Source: Molossus alvarezi (lineage: Eukaryota > Chordata > Mammalia > Chiroptera > Molossidae). From it: a stretch of 64,000 nt of DNA. The notes below the pieces were generated by a model. The model did no database searches. It was not told where the DNA came from and saw nothing but the letters and a program-made list of their open reading frames with translations. Each line of letters begins with the position of its first letter. Position 1 is the stretch's first letter. Location: NCBI GenBank assembly GCA_037176705.1, contig CM073889.1:100457890-100521889 (forward strand). Reading direction: 5' to 3'. The translations under genes and the position numbers were made by a program. This document shows positions 48,366 through 57,779 of this stretch, piece after piece.

Positions 48366-49075
48366 TGGAGATGGCAGCTTATCCGTAATGCACACAGTGG
48401 GAAGGCTGTGACTTGTGAATATTTTCCCTGATTTCAGATCCAGGCAGTTGAGGGTAGTCACAGAACTGAGTCTCTCAGGCAGTGCCCTGGGGCTCTGTGT
48501 GTCAGGCACAGGAGGCTTTCTGACCAGGATCACAGGCTGGTCTCAGCTCCTCCTGGGTCAGTCTGCGGCGGCCCTGGCCTTGGTTGGGAGGTGGACTCAG
48601 ATGAAAGACGGTGGACCAAGATTTAGAAGGGCAGGAAGGAGAGGGAGCAACCTTGCTGCTCCACATAAGCATCCTGGGCTGACTCCCCAGGAGCAGGCCC
48701 CGGGGACAGGTGGGTGGGGCCGGCCTGGCATGCTGCCTGCCCCCCTCACCATGCAGACTCTGGTGGCCTGCAGGGCGACTTTCAAAGGTTCTTCCAGGTG
48801 AAATGGGCCCTTGCAGGAAGAAAGTCCAAGGGAACCATGAGGAATGCTTTGTGAAGTTTTATTTCCAGAGCAGCCACCTGGGAGATATTTCTGAAAGGAG
48901 GGGCCTGCCGGTGACTTTGGCCTTCCTGTGGTGCCTGCTAGTCCTCAGCATGGACGGCAGATAGAGAGGTGCCCTCACCCTGGGGCCCGCATGCCAGTTC
49001 CTGCCCCTGGGCAGGCTGGACCTGACCACGCTCTCATCTCCACATCTGGAGCAGCTTTTAAACCGATGTTTGTTG

Positions 49076-49311
49076 CCCTGGGCAGTTTGGCTTAACGGTT
49101 AGAGCATCAGCCCTCGGACCAAGGAGTTGCGGGTTCAATTCTGGTCAGGGGCACATACCTCAGTTCGGTCCCAGCCCTCCCCAGCAGGAGGCAACCAATC
49201 GATGTGTCTCTCTCACATTGATGTTTCTCTCTCTCTCCCCACCCTCCCCCAGCTGAAGATAAATGGAAAAATATCCTCCTGTGAGGATTTAAAAAAATAA
49301 AAAATAAAATA
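49076..49311 (+). mobile_element. Full-length Ves-type SINE, first of a tandem pair
   Basis: The head CCCTGGGCAGTTTGGCTTAAC is followed by the full body and the GTGAGGATTTAAA end with an A/T-rich tail. It is flanked by AACCGATGTTTGTTG (49061-49075) and AACAGATGTTTGTTG (49312-49326). Confidence 0.94.
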
Positions 49312-49326
49312 AACAGATGTTTGTTG

Positions 49327-49578
49327 CCCTGGCTGGGTTGTTCAGTTGGTTGGAGTGTCATCCCATACACCAAAAGGTTGTGGGTTCGATTCCTGGTCAG
49401 GGCACATGCCTAGGTTTCAGGTTCAATCCCCAGTCAAGCACATATGAGAGGTTACTGTTCGATGTTTCTCTCTCACATCAATTGTTTTTTCTCTCTCTTT
49501 CCCTCTCTCTCTAAAAAATAAATTAAAAAATATCCTCGGGTGAGGATTAAAGAAAATAATAAAATTAAAAAATAAATG
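49327..49578 (+). mobile_element. Full-length Ves-type SINE, second of a tandem pair
   Basis: The head CCCTGGCTGGGTTGTTCAG is of the second subtype, with the GGTTCGATTCC box and a CT-rich body ending GTGAGGATTAAAG. It begins directly after the TSD copy at 49312-49326 and is followed by a third copy at 49579-49593. Confidence 0.94.
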
Positions 49579-50333
49579 AACAGATGTTTGTTGTGAGGCT
49601 TTGTGGAAAACATGGCCACTGGCAACATCTGGATGCATCCCTTAAACTTTCTGCATTTTCTTAAGTTCTCTGGAAGAATGCAAACACTGGGCAGATCCGC
49701 CCGTGTGCTGCTGGCCAAGAAGGGGCATTTCAGTCCTGATCCCACTGCCCCTCTCTGCCCCCGTATGCCTCACAGACACAGCTGGGGTACAGACTCCAGA
49801 GGAGGGCACAGCTGTGGACATCTCTAAGCAAGGCTGGGCTTAGCGGTGTCTACATAACACAGCCTTACGGGAAATCTTTCTGCTAAAGCACTTTTGATTG
49901 TTTTTATTTAATCTGATGACTATTTTAAATGGAAGCCAAAAACAAAGAACAAAAATAACCTCAGAGAATGTCCCTGTCTGCCTGTCTGTGGCAGTGTTTT
50001 AATGTTTTTGGAAGAGGAAAACTGTTAAGAATCTTGGAAACCTTGAGAGAATGGAGAAGAACGTTGTCCTTCAGTTGGTGAGGTCATTCTCTTAGGATCT
50101 GAGAGATGACAGTTGACACTCAGGAGGAAAATATCTTATGATGCTTGTACAGTTAGTTTGTTCTTCCTGCCCCTCCCCCAGCACCAACTAGAAAGATGGA
50201 TTAATGGGCAGATGGATGGAAGGAAGGGAGGGGAAGGGAGGGAAGGGGAGAAAGTGAGTTTCCATTTCTTTAGATGAGTAACCAAGAGAATGGATGCTCC
50301 AAGTTCCCAACACTTTCATGATGCATATTTTAA

Positions 50334-50550
50334 TAATTTTCTTATTGATTTTTTTTTTTTAAGAGAGAGGAAAGGAAAGGGAGAGAGATAGAAATGTCCA
50401 TGAGAGAGAACATCGACTGGCTGCCTCCTGCATGCCCTCCGCTGGGGATTTGGCCCACAACCTGGGCATGTGCCCTGACTCAGAATCAAACCAGCAGCCT
50501 CCTAGTGCATGGGTCGATGCCCAACTACTGAGCCACACAGGCCGGGCCAG
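50334..50550 (-). mobile_element. Ves-type SINE (second head subtype)
   Basis: The minus strand begins GGCCCGGCCTGTGTGGCTCAG. The body and tail match the copy at 7600-7813. A 14-bp TSD with one mismatch (GATGCATATTTTAA) lies at 50320-50333 and 50551-50564. Confidence 0.92.
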
Positions 50551-51470
50551 GATTCATATTTTAAATCACAACCCCTCACACACATACATTTCAAGAGTGC
50601 CTGCCCTTCAATGGATTCCAAGTCCCCAAAGGCATATCCTGAAAGCTGTCCTCACTCTGTGCTTGGGAGGAGGGGTACTGTAGCCCCAATATGTAGAAGA
50701 AAAGACTGAGACACAGAAACGAGAACTAGCCAAACCACGCTGCTGGTGATGGCTGAGCAGCCCTGGTGCTTCCCCCTCTCCACCTGCTTTAGGTTTCCTG
50801 CCGGGTACAGGCCCCTGGGTGGTTAATATATTTTCCCCCGTGGAATGAGAATTAGGACTCCAAATCTCACTGGCCATTAAACTTTTCTGGAAGAGATTTG
50901 GATGTTGTAATGGGGCAAGTTTGGCACTTCTGATGTCTGTGGGTGGTCTTGTGGATCATCACCAGGCTCTAAGTCAGTTCACAGCTGGGTGACGCAGTGG
51001 GATCACTGGGGAAGCTCAGCAGGCCCACCTCAGAGTTCACTGAGTGGGGAGGGGCCAAAGCAGTGTATTCTTATCAGCCCCCACGTGACTGCTGTTCGTT
51101 CTGGTTGACACCCCAGCCACAGGGGGGCATGTCTGTCTCCACTTGGGTGTGCTTTCCAGTAAATTCTTGTTCCAAGGTCAGATGAAGAGCCAGTGAGGGT
51201 GACGCTAACTCCAGTAGTCCTTTTTGGTGCAGCCCTGGGTCTCATTACAAAGGCAGGTGGCCCTTCGAAGAGAGATGCACCCCTGCCGACAGGCTAGGTC
51301 CGAACGTGCAGATTGGCCACTGTCTCTTACTCACAGTGTTTTTCTTCTCTCTTTCTTCATGCCCCCCCCCATTCTGCCTTCCCTGTTCACTGTTCCCTCA
51401 TCCCCCTTTTATCTCATCCCTTCATTTCTGCCTGCCTTTGACTCTCTCCCCTGGCCATCCTTGTTCATAG

Positions 51471-51515
51471 GAGGAAGCGCTCAATGGTGGACCACCCATG
51501 AAAGGCTTATCAGAA
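51471..51515 (+). other. Candidate in-frame CTIF cassette microexon (45 nt)
   Basis: A strongly pyrimidine-rich tract runs from about 51340 to 51470 and ends CATAG. A branch-point-like TTTGACT places its A at 51441, 29 nt before the AG, and no other AG lies between. The 45 nt that follow are open in the phase dictated by the flanking CTIF exons (0/0), reading EEALNGGPPMKGLSE. They are followed directly by a donor with GTGAGT at +1 to +6; the last two exon bases are AA rather than AG. Inclusion would add 15 residues between CTIF residues 60 and 61. The splice signals and frame are seen directly; use as an exon is inferred. I do not recall this segment from the canonical human protein. Confidence 0.42.
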
Positions 51516-52061
51516 GTGAGTTTAAGGGGAGCTGTGGGGTGGTTGAGCATGGGGGACTCATTTTATTTTTTTCTCCTTATTTAAAAAAATACTGTATCAT
51601 TACGTAGACAAGTACTATAGGTGTGCATTCTCGTGGGACACAAGAATTCAGACATTACTGACAGGATCTCCCGTAATGGCTGCCTCGTTCCACTGCCTTA
51701 CCCTACCCAAATCAGACTGGAGTTGACCTCCTCACCTCTTTATGCTTTTGCCAACATCTGTGCATAATATGACTTATAATAATACATTATTTCAAGACTG
51801 AGCTATGGGAGACCCCGGAAGAGCAGCTTTGGAGAGCAAAGAGCAGGAGTTCCGTTTTTGGACATGAAAGGTGGATGTTCAAGTGGAGAAGTGACCGAGC
51901 AGCTCAATGTGCCGAGGTGGTGTCCAGAGGAGGGCAGTGACTGGAGACTCACATTTGATCATAGTAGCGTGTGGGGAGCATTTTAAACCCAAGGAGTGAG
52001 GGCACTGGAAGAAGAAGGTCAAAGAAATCAATAAAAACATATTAAAAAAAGAAGAAGAAGA

Positions 52062-52244
52062 AGCCCAGTCCGTGTGGCTCAGTGGATTGAGCATTGTCCC
52101 ATGGACTGAGAGCTCCCAGTTCGTTTCCAGGTCAGGGCACATGCCTGGGTTTCAGACTTGATCCCCGGTAGGGGGTGTGCAGGAGGCAGCCGATCGATGG
52201 ATGTTTCTCTCCCTTCCTCTCTCTCTAAAAAAAAAAAAAAAAAT
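52062..52244 (+). mobile_element. Ves-type SINE (second head subtype)
   Basis: The head GCCCAGTCCGTGTGGCTCAG is followed by a CT-rich body and a long A tail. The flank TCAATAAAAACATATT.. from 52028 reappears from 52245, giving an A-rich TSD of about 25-30 bp with a few differences. The start could shift by one or two bases. Confidence 0.9.
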
Positions 52245-52374
52245 TCAATAAAAACCTATTTAAAGAAGAAAAAAAAAAAAGAAGGTCAAAGATTGAGCCC
52301 TAAGAATTTGGGAAGAAGAAGAGAAAATCACAAAGGAGACTATAGTGTTTTTATGTTAACCATTTACTCTTCTT

Positions 52375-52620
52375 CACAATTCTATGAAAAAAGGTGCTAT
52401 TATTGTTGCCAGCTGACACGGGAGGAAACTGAGGCACAGATAGGTTGAATAAGATGCCTGAGGTCACACAGCAAGTATGTGGCTTTAACCAGGTGGTCTT
52501 CTCCCGTTGTCATACTCTTAACCTCTCTGCTCTTGGTAGTTTCAGTCATTATTATAGGTGGGGAAACTGAGTCTTAGGGATGAGGTGACTTGCACAAGGA
52601 GTAGGAACTCAAGCTCCTAA
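52375..52620 (-). repeat. MIR fragments, antisense (two adjacent)
   Basis: Two reverse cores follow each other: GGAGGAAACTGAGGCACAGATAGG (from about 52421) and GGGGAAACTGAGTCTTAGGGATG (from about 52560). Confidence 0.7.
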
Positions 52621-52661
52621 ATTACTGCCTTACACTGCTTCTACAACAGGCAAGTTCTTTG

Positions 52662-52694
52662 GTGTTTGTTTGTTTGTTTGTTTGTTTGTTTGTG
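52662..52694. repeat. (GTTT)n tetranucleotide array
   Basis: About eight GTTT units. Confidence 0.95.
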
Positions 52695-53234
52695 TAAGAT
52701 GGGAGCAAAAAGCCTTTCTTCCCCTCTCAGACTTCAAACTTCAGCTCTTGGGCAGCATCCCCTCCCCGTACACACAAGGCGGTTTTTGGAGTTTTACTGC
52801 GGATGGAAAATGAGCTGCCAGCCAGTCTCCGGTCCCACCTCCCCTTCTTGTTCCTCCTCTCCTGGTCAGTAAGCCCGTGTGCCCAGAGTAAAGAAAACAG
52901 TTGAACATGCTCCTGATTTTGAAAAGTTCAAGTCTTAGGCTAGCAGGATCTGCTCTTGGCCATTCCATGCGTGGGCTCCGTGAGGCAGTGAGCAAGTCAC
53001 AGTCTCTCTCAGATCCCTCAGAGGGACACAAGGGCCCAGGAGGGAGCAGTGGTTCCCATGGGACCTTCAGACCACCCCCTCGGGGGTTCTGATGCCCCTT
53101 GATTAAGAAGCCCTGGATAAGATGGCTTTGTAAAATAATTTTCACTTTGAAATAATTTGAGATGTACATACAATTATAATAATAGTACAAAAAATTCCTG
53201 CATATCCTTCACCCAGGTTCTCCAGTTGTAAATA

Positions 53235-53355
53235 CTGTAAAAGTAGATTTACAGTTGTTCGTATGAAAAATGATACAATAATTAATAAATAATACTACAA
53301 GAATAAACTCTGTTTTGCGTATTCACAACTGTAAACCTGCTTTTGCCCCACCCTG
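53235..53355. mobile_element. Mariner-type MITE (copy 1)
   Basis: The right end reads AAACCTGCTTTTGCCCCACCCTG. The left end carries the matching inverted TAAAAGTAGATTTACAGTTG with a small terminal deletion. Both ends are flanked by TA. At about 120 bp it cannot encode a transposase. It interrupts an L1-type fragment. Confidence 0.82.
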
Positions 53356-53385
53356 TATTTTACCGCATTTGCTTTGTCTCTCAAT

Positions 53386-53416
53386 AGATAGATAGTAGGT
53401 AGATAGATAAATAGAC

Positions 53417-53451
<35 letters not shown>

Positions 53452-53516
53452 CATACTGATAAATGATAGATAAATAAATAGATAGATAGATAGATAGATA
53501 GACACAGATAGTATAT
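53386..53516. repeat. (GATA)n tetranucleotide array
   Basis: Two GATA blocks with AATA interruptions, inserted in an L1-type relic beside a mariner MITE. Confidence 0.96.
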
Positions 53517-53689
53517 AGAGCAAATTTTTTCTGATTTATTCGAGAGTAAGTTACACATATGATTCCCCTTTATCCCTAAACACTTTGGTTGTATATTCCC
53601 TAAGAACAGGAACAGTCTCTTACATAATCATAGTACAGGAAATAAACATTGATGCAATACTATTATTTATAAAGAAATTGTAGGTTCCT

Positions 53690-54240
53690 CCAAAAAAATT
53701 CAACATAGAATTACCATGTGACCCTACTTCTGGATGTACCCCTCAAGGAAGTGAAAGCAAGGACCCGAACACCCATGTTCGTAGCACAGTTATTCACAGT
53801 AGCCAGGAGGTGGAGCAACCCGAAGGCCCGCCAGTGAATGAATGGATAGACAAGACGTGCTATATATGTGCAGTGAGGCTCAAAGGAAATCCTGTCGTGT
53901 GCTACAACATAAAATCCCCCTTGAGGACCTTATGCCAAGTGAAATAAACCAGACACCAAAGGCTCATCCCTCTTCTGTGTGGCCCTAGAATGGTTAAGTT
54001 CGTGGAGAATGGACATAAAATGGTGGTTCCCAGGGGCTGGGAGGAGGGGGTGGGGAGTCACTGTTTGACAGGTGCAAGGTCTCAGTTTGAGAAAGTGAAC
54101 AGGTTCTAGAGATGGGTGGCGGTGGTTGCACAACACTGTGACTATTTAATGCCATGGAATTGACATTTAAAAGTGGTTAAAATGTTAAATTTTGTGTAAC
54201 GTATATTTTACCAGACAAAAAATCTGGTTCCATGTCTAAC
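53690..54240 (+). mobile_element. L1 3' fragment, sense
   Basis: It shows ACCATGTGACCCTACTTCTGG, CACCCATGTTCGTAGCACAG, GTGAAATAAACCAGACACC and CATGGAATTGACATTTAAAAG, in L1 order and homologous to 43540-44102. Confidence 0.82.
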
Positions 54241-54276
54241 AGGATCACAAATTACATTTAGTATGTGGCATTTTTA

Positions 54277-54555
54277 TTTATTTATTTTTATTATTATTAT
54301 TTTTTTTAATCCTCACCCGAGGATATTTTTCCATTTTTTGTACAGATAGAGTGGGAGGGAGAGAGAGGAAGGGAGAGAGAGAGAGAGAGAGAGAAACATC
54401 GACATGAAGGGACACATCGAGTGGCTGCCACCCGCACGACCAACCAGGGCCAGGGACAAACTGCAACCGAAGTACGTGCCCTTAGCGGGAACCGAACCCG
54501 GGTCTCTCCGGACCGCAGGCCGACGCTTTAACCGCTGAGCCAAACTGGCCAGGGC
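54277..54555 (-). mobile_element. Full-length Ves-type SINE, perfect 17-bp TSD
   Basis: The minus strand begins GCCCTGGCCAGTTTGGCTCAG, carries the full body and a (GA)n tract, and ends GAGGATTAAAA. A perfect TSD, AGTATGTGGCATTTTTA, lies at 54260-54276 and 54556-54572. The intact CpG-rich head suggests this is among the youngest insertions here. Confidence 0.95.
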
Positions 54556-54599
54556 AGTATGTGGCATTTTTAAAATTAATACCTATGTATGCCCTTTTA

Positions 54600-54770
54600 T
54601 TTGTCTGCCACCTTTTGGCTCTGTAACCCTGGTCAGTTACTTAACCATGCTGTGCCTCCAATCCCATTGTAAAGTGGGGATGATAAACATGCCTAGGTAT
54701 CTATGAAGAATAATTGTTCATGTATGTAAGGGGCTTAGAACAGTACCTGGATTTCAGTGAAGTATTTCTA
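54600..54770 (+). repeat. MIR fragment
   Basis: TGGTCAGTTACTTAACCATGCTGTGCC..GTAAAGTGGGGATGATAAACATGCC..GGCTTAGAACAGTACCTGG. Confidence 0.75.
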
Positions 54771-55180
54771 TCTTCTTACCATTAATCTTTTGTTACACAT
54801 TGTCATACATTGTTACACATGTTGTAAGTAGCTTCTCACTTGTCTTTAAATTTGTTCCTGATTTCTTTTGTTACATGGAAGTTTTAGACTTAGATGCAGT
54901 TTAAAACTTGTATCTTGGATTTTAATCAACCTGGAATGTGTTGTGAATGAATAGTGGGAGGCAGACATCTCAGATCATTTGTCCTCACCCACTAGTGGGT
55001 TCTCTCAATCCTGTGTGTTTATTGATAATCTCTCCTCTGCCCTGATTGGAAACAATCACCTTATCATATACTAAGTTACCATTTGTGCATCTGTTTATGG
55101 TTACAGTTTTAGCAGAGAATCTCTATCCAGTCCTGTGTTGATTCAGCATGCTGGTTGGTTCTGGCCACGGAATACACTTG
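54770..55180 (-). mobile_element. Antisense L1 fragment
   Basis: Blocks such as ACATGGAAGTTTTAGACTTAG, CCTTATCATATACTAAGTTACC and CATCTGTTTATGGTTAC match reversed L1 ORF2 3' sequence. Confidence 0.6.
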
Positions 55181-56219
55181 GATGTCTGGGGGGACCTAGA
55201 GGCCATTGGCATGTGCAGCTGGTCATCAGTACTTCAGCCTCCCCTGCTCCAGGCTCTTCCCTTTCACTCCCCCTCCCCCATGCGAAGTGTCTTCCCCTGT
55301 CCCCTACCTAATCTGCTCCTCAAATACTCTTATCCTAGATGCAAATGCCTGATAACATATTTTAATTCTTTTTGGTGTGAATATTTTAAATATCCAATGA
55401 GAGCAAAGAATAATAGAACGAACATCTACTTTGAGAACAGAATAAACATCTATGCTCCTGTTTATGGAATCTCAACCCTCTGCAATCTTTGTTTCTGCTT
55501 TTTAGATAAAGAAATGAATTATAACAGCTAGGGTGGAGGCTCAAAATCGTGTGAATTTGATGTTCATCAGTCCCATATATAAAAATGCCCCACTTTTCCT
55601 GCCCATTTGTGTTCCACGACCTTTCTCAGGGGAACATCACCTTTGCACTCCCCCTTGCCCTGCCACACATGCACATGCACACACACATGCGCGCACACAG
55701 GACTTGCTCCTAGCTGTAACCCGTTTACCTTGAGAGAGAAATGCTCTGTGGGGGCCCTTGGAGGAGAGTGGGGCTTCTCTCCATCCGGGAATCATCTCAC
55801 ATAGATAGGGACTGGTTCAGGAAGGTCTGTGTCTGGAGATTGTCTAGGTGGTGGGCTCGGGGTCAGCCTCAGAGGAAAGAAGACAGCTTTGAGAGCGGAG
55901 TCCCAGCAGAAGCAGGCAGGAGCTTTGGAGCAGGGAGGGGACAGTTCCCAGGGGGTTGGACTGGGAAGAAACACTTCCTCCCAATGGAGGTGATTCAGGC
56001 AGCCGCAAAGGAGAGGATGTCCCTGGGGCTGGTGGGATGTCACCAGTGGGCACAGCCTGCTGGGATAAGTGTGGTAACTCACACTAAATTCTTACCCTGG
56101 GGGCCGGAAAGCTGTGCACAGTTGGACCTCATTCCCTTCTCCAACAGCTTTGTCCAGGGCTATGCCTGTACCCAGCCCTGGCTGCGTCTCTGGGTGGGTC
56201 TTTGCAGACCTGCCCATCT

Positions 56220-56253
56220 TTTTTTTTTTTTTTTAATTTATTTTTTGTTACAT
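56220..56253 (-). mobile_element. 34-bp 5'-truncated retroposed insertion
   Basis: A short insert is flanked by a 13-bp duplication with one mismatch, GACCTGCCCATCT (56207-56219) and GACATGCCCATCT (56254-56266). On the minus strand it consists of a few bases, an AATAAA signal and an A run of about 15, as expected for the 3' tip of a reverse-transcribed RNA. Confidence 0.7.
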
Positions 56254-56929
56254 GACATGCCCATCTCATCCGCTTTGTGGCATCAGCCCCTCGTCCACTG
56301 CTGGTCTTCACCGTGCACTCAGACCCTCGTTGCCGTGATCCACCCCTAAGCTGGCCGGCAATCCGCTGCCTGTTTCCACGCCCAGGCTTGCTCTTCTCCA
56401 GGAATCTTGGCTTGTGCACCTTGTTCTTTCCCTGGGCCCCGCCTGTGAAGGGAGGCGTGGCAGGCCTCACACTGAATGCACTCGGAAGCGGCTTCTGGTG
56501 CGTGGATGTGAAGTGAAGGATGAATTCAACAAAGCAGAGCCGTCTCATCGGAGCTTGGGACTGCTCTTGGGGATCCTGAGCAGAGGGGCGAGGTTGCCTA
56601 TGGCTGTGTGAAGTCTTGGCCTCTATGCATGTTGGTCCGGAGGAGACATCCTGCCAGGGACCATGCCGACCCCCGGAGGAAGTGTGCCCACGCTCAGGTC
56701 ACGTCACCACTGTGTGGCTGGGGTTGAGTGTTTGGGACTTTTCTCTGCAGGGCTGTCATAGGATGGGGTGAGGAGTAGAGATTTAGTCTACTCCATGGCC
56801 AGTGGTCACTGTGTGCCTCAGCATCGCCAAGCCTGTCACCCTGTCACCCGGGCCCCAAGCAGGAAAGGAGAAATCCCTCAAGTATATGAAGCAGAGGGAT
56901 TGTTTTTACAGTAGTTTAAACATTTTGAT

Positions 56930-57000
56930 TGATAGATATAGATATATAGATATAGATATATAGATATAGATATAGATATAGATATAGATATAGACATATA
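56930..57000. repeat. (TATAGA)n-type microsatellite
   Basis: Alternating GATATA and GATATATA units lead directly to the mariner MITE. Similar TATA-rich sequence resumes after it (57119-57165). Confidence 0.93.
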
Positions 57001-57118
57001 CAGGTTGGGGCAAAAGTAGGTTTATAGTTGTGAGTATGCGAAACATTACTTTTGTATTATTATTTATTAATTATTGTATTCCATGTGAAGAGCTGTTAAT
57101 CTACTTTGCCCCACCCTA
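57001..57118. mobile_element. Mariner-type MITE (copy 2)
   Basis: The left TIR reads CAGGTTGGGGCAAAAGTAGG and the right TIR is the inverted AATCTACTTTGCCCCACCC. The flanks are TA inside a TATAGA-rich simple repeat. Its length and interior are homologous to the copy at 53235-53355. Confidence 0.87.
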
Positions 57119-57169
57119 TATGTATATAATATCTATATGTATATACACACACATACATATATATGTTAC

Positions 57170-57720
57170 TTTTTATTTGGAAATTATTTTAGGCTTATAG
57201 CAAAGGTGCCAAAATAGCACAGGGTGTTCCCGTGAACCTGGGTGTCATCCTAATGTGAGCATCTTACATAACCACAGTGAGATGATCACAACTAAGAAAT
57301 TGACTCTGGAACAAGGGGACTTTATTCAGGATTTTACCAGTTGTTCCACTAATGTCCTTTTCCTGTTCCAAGATGCAAATTTGCATGTTATTGTTCTGTC
57401 TCCTTATTCTCCTCCAGTCTGTGAAGCTCTCTTGGTCTTTTCTTGTCTTCCACAACCGTGGCACTTTTGAAGCGTACTGGTCACTTATTTTGTAGAAAGC
57501 TCCTCAGTTTGAATTGCCAGATGTGTTGTCTTGATTAGATTGAGATTGTGTATTTTGGGCGAGAACCCCTCAGAAGTAAAGTCCTTCTCCATGCATCATT
57601 TTGGGGAGTCCAGGATGGTGATCTATTTAATTACAGGCAACATCATCCTCGATAACTTGGCCAAGGTGGTGTGTGATGGATTTCTCACTTTTTCCTTTTC
57701 CCCTTATAATTTATAAATAT
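57170..57720. mobile_element. L1-type 3'-UTR relic
   Basis: It contains TTATTTGGAAATTATTTTAGGC, GGACTTTATTCAGGATTTTACCAG and ATGGTGATCTATTTAATTACAGG. It is the same relic class as 8470 and 53140. Confidence 0.6.
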
Positions 57721-57779
57721 CTTAGGGAGATGCTTGGAGACTGCAAGTATCCAGACAGGGAGTTGGTTACAGGTGATTT

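Larger units (their letters stand above)
53140..53690. mobile_element. L1-type 3'-UTR relic split by a mariner MITE and a GATA array
   Basis: The segments AATTCCTGCATATCCTTCACCCAGG and TTTACCGCATTTGC flank the mariner copy. After the GATA array the same relic resumes with ATTCGAGAGTAAGTTACACATATG and TTCCCTAAGAACAGG. Confidence 0.7.

Noticed and set aside
48757..48797. Exon-like 41-nt segment with CCATGCAG acceptor and CAG|GTGAAA donor
   Set aside because: Its length is not a multiple of three, so inclusion would shift the CTIF frame. The acceptor is interrupted by purines and no branch point stands out.
53295..53558. Ile/Tyr/Leu/Ser repeat frame across the GATA array
   Set aside because: A translation of a simple tetranucleotide repeat.
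7600..54555. tRNA genes suggested by A-box and B-box motifs
   Set aside because: All such motifs lie in SINE heads with TSDs and poly(A) tails. No intact cloverleaf with acceptor stem was seen.
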